Source: Phycisphaerae bacterium | GTDB taxonomy: Bacteria; Planctomycetota; Phycisphaerae; UBA1845; PWPN01 | Length of the DNA stretch: 64,000 nt | Direction of reading: 5' to 3' | Assembly (NCBI GenBank): GCA_018003015.1 | Contig: JAGNEZ010000003.1 | Coordinates: 153,889 to 217,888 of the forward strand | Shown: one piece after another, positions 35,230-43,640 of the stretch | How positions within the stretch are numbered: the stretch's first letter is position 1 | Layout of the letters: each line of letters starts with the position of its first letter | Translations under genes and position numbers: made by a program | The notes under the pieces: generated by a model | The model's input: only the letters and a program-made list of their open reading frames with translations | Databases searched by the model: none | Told to the model about the DNA's origin: nothing

Positions 35230-35517
35230 TCAGGGGCGGATCCCGAAACCGCGGAACTCCCCGGTCCCCGGGCTCTCGGCCAACTGCCGGCCGCGAATGT
35301 ACTCGACCATGGTCTCATCCAGGTCCGCCAAGAAGGCGCCCACCTCGGCTGGCGTACCCTCCACGACGACCTCGACTCGTCCGTCCGATAAATTCCGAAC
35401 GAATCCACCGACCTCGTAGCGTCGGGCCAGCCGCTCGGTCGTGTACCGGAAGCCCACGCCCTGGACATGACCCGAGTAGTGAACGGTTCTGCGGCATCGA
35501 GCCGGTTCGAGAGCCAT
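35230..35517 (-). CDS. Acylphosphatase
   Basis: A 95-residue acylphosphatase that hydrolyses carboxyl-phosphate bonds. [19 protein letters not shown] carries the catalytic Arg, and [19 protein letters not shown] the catalytic Asn and substrate loop. The ATG at 35517 gives the family's usual length. It lies 117 bp after the DUF4340 gene on the same strand. Confidence 0.92.
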   Translation of the reverse strand: MALEPARCRRTVHYSGHVQGVGFRYTTERLARRYEVGGFVRNLSDGRVEVVVEGTPAEVGAFLADLDETMVEYIRGRQLAESPGTGEFRGFGIRP

Positions 35518-35634
35518 GAAGCCATCTCCCGAGGTGGCGCAGCCGGAACCCGTGGCCCCGCGGATCCTCTCGGGCACCACGCCCTGCCGGCAGACTTGCC
35601 GTCGGTTGACCAGGCTTCCGGAGTCGGCCGCGGC

Positions 35635-38619
35635 CTACTCCTCGCCGCCGAAGCCGCCGGGGCTTCCCATCCCAGGAGCGCCGGGCGGCGTCGCGCCGCC
35701 AACAGGGGCGTTCGCGCTCTTCTCGAAATCACGGATCTTCTGCTCGAACTTCACCGCCTGATCGCCCTTCAGCAGGAAGACCTGCTTCGTGCCGCCGAGC
35801 GTGGCGTAGCGGCTCTTGTCGGCATCAGCCGCCGGGCCGTTTGCCGAGAGGAGCAGCTCGGTCTTCTGGCCGCTCTTGAGCGCGAAATTCACCCGATCGA
35901 CGTCGTCGGCGGCCAAGCCGTACGTGCCGAGATCGTCGGCCGCATATTCCACGAACCGGTGCGTCCGCATCTCGCGGAAGGCGTTCAGAACGTCGGTGAC
36001 CTTCTTGCTGTCGATCGGCAGCACGGGATCCTCAACGTACTTCCAGTTCTCGCCATCCTTGCGGAGCGTGATCTGGGCGGCCTTGGTCTTGAATGCCAGC
36101 TCGGTGACTTCATCGACCATGAACTTGACGATCTGGCGGTCCCGCATCTCCGCGGTGACGTCCTCGAAGACCTTGGCTTCGAGCTCGTAGACGGTGTCGT
36201 GGTCGGCCACGCAGGCGTAGGTCACGCCATCCTTCTGGGCGAACTGCAGCCGATACACGATCGGTGCCGATGTGGGCGGAGGGAGGGTGACTGCGGGGGC
36301 AGAAGCCGCCGCGGGCTCGCCCACCAGCTTCTCGGCCAGCAGATCCTTGAGCATCTCCGTGGCAAGCTTGTTCTCCTTTGGATTGGTCTTCTGGTACTCG
36401 AGCAGATCCTTGATGACCTTGATTTCCTGTTCCAGGTCGGACTTCTTGCCAGCGACAGGCTGAGTGGCGGCCGGTTGGCTGCCGACCTTGGCCGCGAGCA
36501 GGTCCTTCAACAACTGGGTTACGGCGGGGTTCTCGTCGGGATTTGTCTTCTGATACTCGAGCAATAGCTTGTAGATCTCCGCGTCACGCTGATCCCGAGA
36601 CAGCGGGGTGGTTGCCTGGGGCTGGCTTGCGGCCTGCCCGCTCTTCTTGGCCAGCATTTCCTGGAGCATCTTCGTGGCCAACGGGTTCTCTTGGGGATTG
36701 GTCTTCTGGAACTCGAGGAGCTCCTTCAGGACCTTCGTGTCGCGGTCCTCGCCCGTCGCCGGATTGCTGGCCGGACGACTGCTTGCCGCGGCGGCCGGCG
36801 CGGCCGGGGCACCGCCCGAAGCCAGCACCACGGATTCCTCTTCGGCCGCCACGACGGGCTTGGTCGCCGGTGGCGTGGAAACTGCAGGCGGAGCGGCCGG
36901 CGCCGTCGCCTGGGTCGCGGGCGGGAGCGGATGCACATGCACGGCGAGGGAGACGGCGGGCTCGTCGAGTCCGTACTTGGCCTTGTCGCCGACGGCCACC
37001 ACCTTCTTGGCAGACAGACTGGAGACGTCCTGCAACAGGTTCCGGACCGCGTCGGCGTCGGCCTCGGCAGGGACTGGTGATCGCATCCGCCAAGTTCGGT
37101 CGCTGTCGGTGCGGGTCAGCTCGATGGGCTTGCCGCCCTTTCGGGCCAGCTCGATCTTGCGAGCTCGCTCGCGGTCGAACGTCAGTACCGACCGATTGCG
37201 ATAGGACACGCCGCCCTGCAACAGTTGGGCAATGGTATCCTCGGGCACCGCGGCCACCCCGTCCTCGGCGGCGTTGCGAATGTAGACCATCCGCCCGCTG
37301 GTGCTGGCCGGCCCGACCAGCATGGTCACTGGGTTGGGCTCGCCGGCCAGCGTCAACGTGATCCTGGCCCGTGGCTTGCCCCAGTCAACATCGATCGGGG
37401 TCGTAGCCGGGTCGACGAACGAGGTCGCCTTGAGATCACGAACGGTCTTGATCAGATCTGCGACCAGCGTGAAGTCGGCCTCGGTCTTGTCCGCGAAGAA
37501 CCACTTCTCGGACTCCTTGGTCAGGTCCAATGGGCCACCCGGAGTCTCGGACTGGATCCGGGTAACCTTGGTGCTGTCCACCACGGCGATCGTCTTGTCG
37601 CGCAGGTTGCCGGCCTCGGGAGCCATGGTGTCGATGGACGTTTTGCGCAGCGAGAACACCCAGGGGGCCGAATCCAGGCGAGCGAAGAACGATTCGTTCT
37701 TGGTGTCGGTGGGTCCGCCGATCATGACCACGTAGGTCTTGGCCTCGATGGACGGCTGGGTATCCGCCGGCTTGGTGTTGGCATCGCCGGGCTTGGCCTT
37801 GGCCGGAATCTCGCGTTTGGTCTCGAGGGTGATCTTGAGCCGGGGCTTCTCCAGTCCATATAGCTTGTAGGAGGTCGGAGCATCATCCTTGAAGGCGTCG
37901 GCAGAAAGGCTTGACAGCGGGCGAATGAAGTTCTCCACCGCGGTCTTGTCGGCCCGTCCGCGGTAGGGTTTCTCCATCATCCACTTGCCGCCTTCGCCCT
38001 TGACCAGCTCAAAGTTCTGCAAGCCTTCGACCTGGACCCGCTCGACCTTGTCCATCAGGAAGTTGAGGACGCGCTTCTCGCGCAGATCGTCGAGTTTCTT
38101 GTTCAGGCTGTAGCTCGGGTCGTCCTTGGACACCACGATCTTGTCCGAGCCGGCCATTTGGACGTAGAAGCCGACACCGGTCGGCTGCCGCTCGCCGACC
38201 AGCACCTCGCCGATCGGCGTTCCCGCCTTGATCAGCTTGACCACCGTCGAGGGCTCCTTGAGGCCGGAGGTCTTGTCGCTGGGCCGTTGCGGGTCCTTGG
38301 GGCCGAACTCTTTGACGTACTTCATTTCGGCTACGGCCCGGATCACCCCTTCGACGTCATACTTGCGGGCAGGGGCCTTGATCGGCGCCTCGAGATTCCA
38401 TTCCTCGCCGGCGGCCTCTTTGACCATGGCAATCGTCGGCTCACCCTTGCGGGTCAGCTCGACGCGATCAATGCCTTCCGGCTTGGGATCAAAGAGGCTT
38501 TTCTCGACCGTTTCCTTCGCTGCCGGCGCCGGGGCCTGCCCGGGTCTCTCGACGAGGAAGACATACAATCCGATCGCGAGGCATACCACCAGGAGTAAAA
38601 CTGTCGTCTTGATATTCAT
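35635..38619 (-). CDS. DUF4340 protein with tandem repeat insertion
   Basis: A 994-residue protein anchored by one N-terminal helix (VLLLVVCLAIGLYVFLV). Repeated DUF4340-type beta modules are seen (RVELTRKGEPTIAMVKEAAGE, RIQSETPGGPLDLTKES, KIELARKGGKPIELTRT, QITLRKDGENWKYV). Between them, at about residues 620-765, is a Pro/Ala-rich linker with three copies of a 45-residue motif (KELLEFQKTNPQENPLAT, KLLLEYQKTNPDENPAVT, KDLLEYQKTNPKENKLAT). It is the last gene of the ABC/GldG-like operon, 7 bp after it. Its likely role is a periplasm-facing partner of that complex. Confidence 0.82.
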   Translation of the reverse strand: MNIKTTVLLLVVCLAIGLYVFLVERPGQAPAPAAKETVEKSLFDPKPEGIDRVELTRKGEPTIAMVKEAAGEEWNLEAPIKAPARKYDVEGVIRAVAEMKYVKEFGPKDPQRPSDKTSGLKEPSTVVKLIKAGTPIGEVLVGERQPTGVGFYVQMAGSDKIVVSKDDPSYSLNKKLDDLREKRVLNFLMDKVERVQVEGLQNFELVKGEGGKWMMEKPYRGRADKTAVENFIRPLSSLSADAFKDDAPTSYKLYGLEKPRLKITLETKREIPAKAKPGDANTKPADTQPSIEAKTYVVMIGGPTDTKNESFFARLDSAPWVFSLRKTSIDTMAPEAGNLRDKTIAVVDSTKVTRIQSETPGGPLDLTKESEKWFFADKTEADFTLVADLIKTVRDLKATSFVDPATTPIDVDWGKPRARITLTLAGEPNPVTMLVGPASTSGRMVYIRNAAEDGVAAVPEDTIAQLLQGGVSYRNRSVLTFDRERARKIELARKGGKPIELTRTDSDRTWRMRSPVPAEADADAVRNLLQDVSSLSAKKVVAVGDKAKYGLDEPAVSLAVHVHPLPPATQATAPAAPPAVSTPPATKPVVAAEEESVVLASGGAPAAPAAAASSRPASNPATGEDRDTKVLKELLEFQKTNPQENPLATKMLQEMLAKKSGQAASQPQATTPLSRDQRDAEIYKLLLEYQKTNPDENPAVTQLLKDLLAAKVGSQPAATQPVAGKKSDLEQEIKVIKDLLEYQKTNPKENKLATEMLKDLLAEKLVGEPAAASAPAVTLPPPTSAPIVYRLQFAQKDGVTYACVADHDTVYELEAKVFEDVTAEMRDRQIVKFMVDEVTELAFKTKAAQITLRKDGENWKYVEDPVLPIDSKKVTDVLNAFREMRTHRFVEYAADDLGTYGLAADDVDRVNFALKSGQKTELLLSANGPAADADKSRYATLGGTKQVFLLKGDQAVKFEQKIRDFEKSANAPVGGATPPGAPGMGSPGGFGGEE

Positions 38620-38625
38620 GGCTGA

Positions 38626-41325
38626 TCACTTTCTCCGAACCATCATGACCACCCCGCCCACGGCCAATACGACGGCGGCCCACCCGAAGCTGACAACCTT
38701 GACCGTCGCGCTCTTCGCATCGGACAACTGCTCGACGCGAGGAACGACGGCGGGGCCCGCGGCGATCAGCTCCGGACGGTCCACCAGCCAGTACAGGGCA
38801 TTGGCCAGCAACTCGACATTCTCGGTAGGCGGCGGATCGGTCATCAACCGCGTTCCCTTGCCACCGAACCGGACGACCCGACGCTCGAGGTACTGATCGC
38901 TGATCGCCAGGCCCGAGCCGAGCACCACGATCTTGCTCTTGGTCTTGCTGTTCTCGGCGGCGACGGAGACCGAGAATGGCGGCGCGAGGGCATCATCACC
39001 ACGGGTAAACGCGCCCTCGCTCGATCCGCTCTGCAAGGCGGCCACGATGCGATCGACATCCTTCTCCGCCCAGATGTTGGTCGTTCCCTTAGGCACCTCT
39101 AGAATGGGCGTCACGGCGACGCCGTCCGGCAGCTTGTCGGCTGCCAGGACCGGGCAGACATCATTCATGAGCATCCGCCGGGCCCGCAGCGGGCGGCCGA
39201 TCGGCTGATCCTTGTTGAAGTCACTCAACTGCATGTACCACCACTGGACGATGTCAATCCCGTAGTAACCGGGCTTCTGACGATCGACCTCGCCGCGAAT
39301 CACGCGGTGCTCGGTGTCCACGTTGATGCCCCAGTCCTTCTCCAGGATCGGACCCCATCCGTACTCGCTCTTCGGCGCCGGCCCGAACATGCTCGCCGGG
39401 GAGGGCATCCACATGGCCAGGAAGATGGCCCGGCCGTCGGCCGCGAGCACCTTGCGGGCCGCCTCAGCATGCTTAGGCTCGAAGGTCGGCTGGTTCTGTT
39501 GCTGCCGCATGAACGGTGGCGGGGCCGACGGGGGGGGGAGGAATACGAAGACCTGGGGCACATCCTTCTCGCCCTCGGGCTTCTTGTCGACCGCGCCCTC
39601 GGTAGCCAGGTTCCACTCGGTGACCTTGAACTGCATCCGTTCCAGTCGCTCGCGAAGCTTGCGGATTGCCTCCAGGGGCAGCGGCCCGGTCATCGGCCGC
39701 TGGAACTGCCGCATCTGCGGCGGAACCTCCTGCTCGAAGGTCACCAGGACCACTTCGCCCACCGACTTCTTGGCGGTCTGCATCGAGAAGATCGCACTCC
39801 CGATTGCGCTGTCGCCGTCGAAAACCCGCTCCGGCGGACTGTCCTTGTCCCGAAGGCGCATGCCGCTCATCGGGTCGGCGATCGGGTAGACCTCGTCGAA
39901 GGTCACGACCCGAACCGAGTCCTTGTCCTCGACCACGACGATGTTCTCCTGCTGCAGCCGCTTGGCGATCTCGTCGAGCTCGAGCTTGGGCAGGGCCGCG
40001 ATCTTGGTGGCCAGCTCGTTGATCCTCGTCAGGGCGTCCTTGAACAGTTCGCCGCCGGCGGCCTTCGCCAGGAAATCCTTGGAGGGCTGGTCAATCCTGG
40101 CTCCCTGGTCGAGGATCTCGGTGATCGCCTGGTTCCAGTAGGCCACGTTCGCGGCCATGTCGTCGGCGATCTTCCGGGCGTTGCGAACCGCTCCCTGGAG
40201 CTGGTCCACGGCCACATCCTCCCGCTGCAGGAGCCGGCGGAATTGCTGGACGCTGGTGCTCGCCTGGTTGGCAGTAATCGCCAGGAGGTCCGGCAGGTCC
40301 ATCACCATGAGGCCCTGCTGCACCTGGATTTGCCACTTCTCGTGGGAGCGGATCGCCTTGTTCTGCTCAACAAAGGCGGCAACCCGGGTCCGCTCGTCGC
40401 CCATGTACTGGGCCAGGGCCCCGACGGCCTTGGCGAAGCTCTGAAGCACCGGCTTGGGGTCGGCCGGCACTTCCGTGTCCTTCGGGCTGCCGACCAGCTT
40501 GACCAGTTCGGCGGCCTGGGTGTTCATCTGGGCGAGCTTCTCGCGGGTCAGCTTGACAAACGGGTCCTCGGGATTGGCCAGCAGCTTGGCCAGCTTGTCC
40601 ATCTCCTTGGACCAGTTCTGAATCTCATCCAGATGATTCTTGAGCGTGTCGTTGAAGCTCTTGATCTTGTCGTTCGCCTCCTGGTAACGGGGCATGCCCT
40701 CGCCCTGGACCGACTTGTCCACTTCCTTGCGGACCTCCACCACGCTCTCGACGTCCTTGCTCAGGATTGCGGCGATGTTGGCCACGGGCGAGAACTGCGT
40801 CAGCCAGGCCCCCTCCTTCTCCAGCAGGCCCTTGATCTCCGCCTGCTGAGGCCGGAGGATCCCGCCAAGCTTGTCCCACAGCTCGCGGGCGCTGGTGATG
40901 ACGCCCTGATACTCGGTCGCCGCGGAACCGAACTTGGTTTCCACGCGCTTGCGAAGGTTGGCCTGATCGTCGCCGCTGATGACGTGCTCCACCGAGACCG
41001 ACCGCTTGTACTGCCGCACCTCCTCACAGTAGTCCTGGAGCTTGGGCAGAAAATCCTTGCGCGAGGATTCCGGACTGTTCGACGCGTACACCGACGTGAT
41101 CCGCAGGTCGTCCCCGGCCTTGTCCAGGATCATCTTGGTGCGATCGGAAACCCGGTAGCCGGAAATGCCGCCGGTCAGATCCGCCCGCTTATTGTGCCGG
41201 TGGGCGATCCAGTTGATCCCAACCAGGATGGCCGCGGCCAGCACGACCGTCAGGGCCACGTTGAAGCCGAAAAGGAACCGGCGACCGGCCGCACTCGCGG
41301 CTCTGTTGTCGTTCTTTACCGCCAT
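38626..41325 (-). CDS. GldG-like ABC transporter-associated protein
   Basis: An 899-residue membrane protein with a transmembrane helix near the start (ALTVVLAAAILVGINWIAH), a large extracytoplasmic body and a C-terminal helix (VVSFGWAAVVLAVGGVVMMVRRK). The order of sequence (LTGGISGYRVSDRTKMILDKAG, then long coiled-coil-like helices between about 180 and 480, then a beta-rich region and TKSKIVVLGSGLAISDQYL) fits the GldG/auxiliary ABC component family that pairs with GldA/GldF. Its start overlaps the permease gene by 10 bp. In planctomycetes such operons occur without gliding machinery. Confidence 0.82.
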   Translation of the reverse strand: MAVKNDNRAASAAGRRFLFGFNVALTVVLAAAILVGINWIAHRHNKRADLTGGISGYRVSDRTKMILDKAGDDLRITSVYASNSPESSRKDFLPKLQDYCEEVRQYKRSVSVEHVISGDDQANLRKRVETKFGSAATEYQGVITSARELWDKLGGILRPQQAEIKGLLEKEGAWLTQFSPVANIAAILSKDVESVVEVRKEVDKSVQGEGMPRYQEANDKIKSFNDTLKNHLDEIQNWSKEMDKLAKLLANPEDPFVKLTREKLAQMNTQAAELVKLVGSPKDTEVPADPKPVLQSFAKAVGALAQYMGDERTRVAAFVEQNKAIRSHEKWQIQVQQGLMVMDLPDLLAITANQASTSVQQFRRLLQREDVAVDQLQGAVRNARKIADDMAANVAYWNQAITEILDQGARIDQPSKDFLAKAAGGELFKDALTRINELATKIAALPKLELDEIAKRLQQENIVVVEDKDSVRVVTFDEVYPIADPMSGMRLRDKDSPPERVFDGDSAIGSAIFSMQTAKKSVGEVVLVTFEQEVPPQMRQFQRPMTGPLPLEAIRKLRERLERMQFKVTEWNLATEGAVDKKPEGEKDVPQVFVFLPPPSAPPPFMRQQQNQPTFEPKHAEAARKVLAADGRAIFLAMWMPSPASMFGPAPKSEYGWGPILEKDWGINVDTEHRVIRGEVDRQKPGYYGIDIVQWWYMQLSDFNKDQPIGRPLRARRMLMNDVCPVLAADKLPDGVAVTPILEVPKGTTNIWAEKDVDRIVAALQSGSSEGAFTRGDDALAPPFSVSVAAENSKTKSKIVVLGSGLAISDQYLERRVVRFGGKGTRLMTDPPPTENVELLANALYWLVDRPELIAAGPAVVPRVEQLSDAKSATVKVVSFGWAAVVLAVGGVVMMVRRK

Positions 41326-42116
41326 CGTCGAGACTCCATCACTTTCGTCGCCAGGAACAGGAAGAAGACAATACCCGACAGGAAGAACAGGACGCTCTTG
41401 GTGTCAATGATGCCCTTGCCGAAATCGGCGTAGTGCCAGAGGACGTTCATTCCTGCACACGCTTGACGCAGCCAGACCCAGGGGGCGTATTCCACGAGAT
41501 AGTCGACCACAAAGGTGAAGACCGCCAGGATGCTCACTGAAAGGATCGCCGCCAGGAGTTGATGTCGCGTGCAGCTACTGGCGAAGATGCCCACGGCAAT
41601 GAACAGGCCACCCAGCAGGATCATACCCAGGTACCCGACCAGGATGACCGTGCCCACCGGTTTCTGCGAGGCCAGCAGGAGGACGTGGAGCACGGTTGTA
41701 GCCAAGAGGGCCACGTAGAACGCCAGGGCACCCAAGAACTTGCCCACCACCACCGACGTCTCCGAGACCGGTGCGGTCATCAGCGTTTCGATCGTCCCGC
41801 TGGCAAAGTCGTCCGCGATCGACCGCATGGTCAACAGAGGCAGGGCGAACACCAACACCCCGGCCATCCGCTCGAACAGCGTCCGCAGGCTCGCCTCCTG
41901 ACCGGGCACCAACGTCTCGGTCACGAAGAAATGCCCGACCAGGGCCAGGAATATCGCGCCCACCACATAGGCGATCGGCTGGTAGAACAGCGAAGCCAAC
42001 TCCCGCTGGGTGATCGCGGTGATCGCGGCCATGCCACCGCCGCCCGATAGCCCCGGGACACCCGCGCCCGGAGCGCCGCCCGGAGCCTGTCCTTGTGACT
42101 GTGATTCTGCCGACAT
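41316..42116 (-). CDS. ABC-2 type transporter permease (GldF-like)
   Basis: A 266-residue six-helix membrane protein of ABC-2 type with the pattern ITQRELASLFYQPIAYVVGAIFLALVGHF, a DDFASGTIETLMTAPVSE segment (the amphipathic coupling region typical of GldF-like permeases) and a closing helix LFFLSGIVFFLFLATK. The first 35 residues are Gly/Pro-rich and cytoplasmic. It lies 111 bp after the ATPase and overlaps the GldG-like gene, showing a coupled operon. Confidence 0.88.
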   Translation of the reverse strand: MSAESQSQGQAPGGAPGAGVPGLSGGGGMAAITAITQRELASLFYQPIAYVVGAIFLALVGHFFVTETLVPGQEASLRTLFERMAGVLVFALPLLTMRSIADDFASGTIETLMTAPVSETSVVVGKFLGALAFYVALLATTVLHVLLLASQKPVGTVILVGYLGMILLGGLFIAVGIFASSCTRHQLLAAILSVSILAVFTFVVDYLVEYAPWVWLRQACAGMNVLWHYADFGKGIIDTKSVLFFLSGIVFFLFLATKVMESRRWR

Positions 42117-42227
42117 TGTTGCTCGTCCCTCTAAACCCGCTTCGTGAAAGACATCTCGGTTATCTGATACGCAAGAGCGTGCGGCCGACGAACCGCCGCC
42201 AGACCCGACCCGCCGGAGCGGACCGGC

Positions 42228-43187
42228 TCAACCCGCCGCCTTGCGGCCGGCGGTCTCGGCGGTGATCCGGGTGAAGTACTCTTCCAGACTGCCCGTCTCC
42301 AGCCGCAATTCGCGCAGTCCCCAGCGGTTCTGCATCGCCAAGCTGGCGATTTCCTCGCGGACGTCCTGGCCGTCGCCACTCTCGATCCGCAGCCGGTTCC
42401 AGCCCTGGTGAGCGGTGGCCTCGACCTTGCGAACGCCACCAATCTTCCGCACTGCGTTCTCGATCTCGTGCAGCGGGCCGCGAATCTCGGCCATCAGACG
42501 GGAGGCCCCCACGATCTGATCGTGCAACTGACTGATCTGGCCGCTGGCCCGTACCCTGCCCCCGGCGATAATAATCATCCGTTCGCAGACAACCTCGACC
42601 TCGGACAAAATGTGCGAGCTGAGGATGATCGTGTGCCGCTTGGCCAAGTCGGTAATCAGCCGACGGGTCTCCCGGATCTGGTTGGGATCGAGACCGATGG
42701 TCGGCTCGTCCAGAACCAGCACCTCCGGATCGTGGAGCATGGCATCGGCCAGACCGACACGCTGCTTCATGCCCTTGGACAACTGGCGAATCGGCCGGTT
42801 GACGAAGTCGCCCAGCCAGCAGCGCTCGGTCACCCGGTGAATGGCGGCTTCCCGTTGACTGCGGTCCATGCCGTGGAGCTTGCCCCGGAAGGTCAGATAC
42901 TCGTTGACCCGCATCTCCGGGTACAGCGGATTGCTCTCCGGCAGGTAGCCGATCCGGCGTCGCACGTCGATCGACTGGGTGAAGACATCGAAGCCCGCCA
43001 CGGTGGCCGTCCCGCTGGTCGCAGGCTGGTAGCACGTCAGGATCCGCAGAGTTGTGCTCTTGCCGGCGCCGTTGGGCCCCAGAAAGCCGACGATCTCACC
43101 CTTCTGCACGGTGAAGGAGATGTTGTCGACGGCCAGAAACGACCCGTAACACTTGGTGAGGTTCTTGACTTCGATCATAACTGCCAA
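42228..43187 (-). CDS. ABC transporter ATP-binding protein (GldA-like)
   Basis: A 319-residue nucleotide-binding subunit. Walker A is GPNGAGKST, the signature LSKGMKQRVGLADAML, Walker B VLVLDEPTIGLDP, and the switch His lies in ILSSHILSE. A C-terminal regulatory domain of about 95 residues follows (LMAEIRGPLHEIENAVRKIGG). It heads the operon with the ABC-2 permease and GldG-like protein. Confidence 0.93.
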   Translation of the reverse strand: MAVMIEVKNLTKCYGSFLAVDNISFTVQKGEIVGFLGPNGAGKSTTLRILTCYQPATSGTATVAGFDVFTQSIDVRRRIGYLPESNPLYPEMRVNEYLTFRGKLHGMDRSQREAAIHRVTERCWLGDFVNRPIRQLSKGMKQRVGLADAMLHDPEVLVLDEPTIGLDPNQIRETRRLITDLAKRHTIILSSHILSEVEVVCERMIIIAGGRVRASGQISQLHDQIVGASRLMAEIRGPLHEIENAVRKIGGVRKVEATAHQGWNRLRIESGDGQDVREEIASLAMQNRWGLRELRLETGSLEEYFTRITAETAGRKAAG

Positions 43188-43640
43188 CCTAAAACATTGC
43201 CTACAAAAGACTTATTGTGATTAAGCCCGATCGATAGCGTGAACCGTCCGTGCCGGCCGGTTTTGAATCGGTACGTCGACCGGTCGGCCAAGGTTCGCAA
43301 CGGCGTTCGGGCTCCCCTGCCTGTTCCCCGATGCCCGCAGGGATCTTCCCCGAATCGCAGGCGGTTTCTGATAGCAGAGCCCTTCGCAGGTGTCAAGACC
43401 CGATGTGGGAACCTCCGGGGGGCCAAGCAAGCCCAAGGGTTGCAGGAGGTATCCCTTGTCCAACCGGACCCGCGGCCAGTGATCGCCACACGGTGCCCCC
43501 GGATCCTGCGCCTGGCAAGCCAGGGGAGAGAGCGGTTCGGGCGGCGAGGGACCGGCGGTCGAGGCGAGGTCCACCCCAACAGCCCTGCGGGGAGAATCAA
43601 CTCGCCGCAGGCCCTCAGGCCAGGGCACGGCCCGACGGCG
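43188..43640. other. Intergenic region, 453 bp
   Basis: No gene seen. An imperfect inverted repeat GCCGGCCGG/CCGGTCGGC (43252-43288) and an AT-richer stretch near 43190-43235 lie just upstream of the ABC operon start, where a promoter would be, but no clear -35/-10 pair was found. Confidence 0.35.

Noticed and set aside
35467..36567. Plus-strand frame opposite the DUF4340 gene
   Set aside because: Antisense of a well-supported gene with repeated modules; no motif.
39307..41433. 708-codon plus-strand frame opposite the GldG-like gene
   Set aside because: Leu/Arg/His-rich antisense code; the minus-strand gene is part of an overlapping ABC operon.
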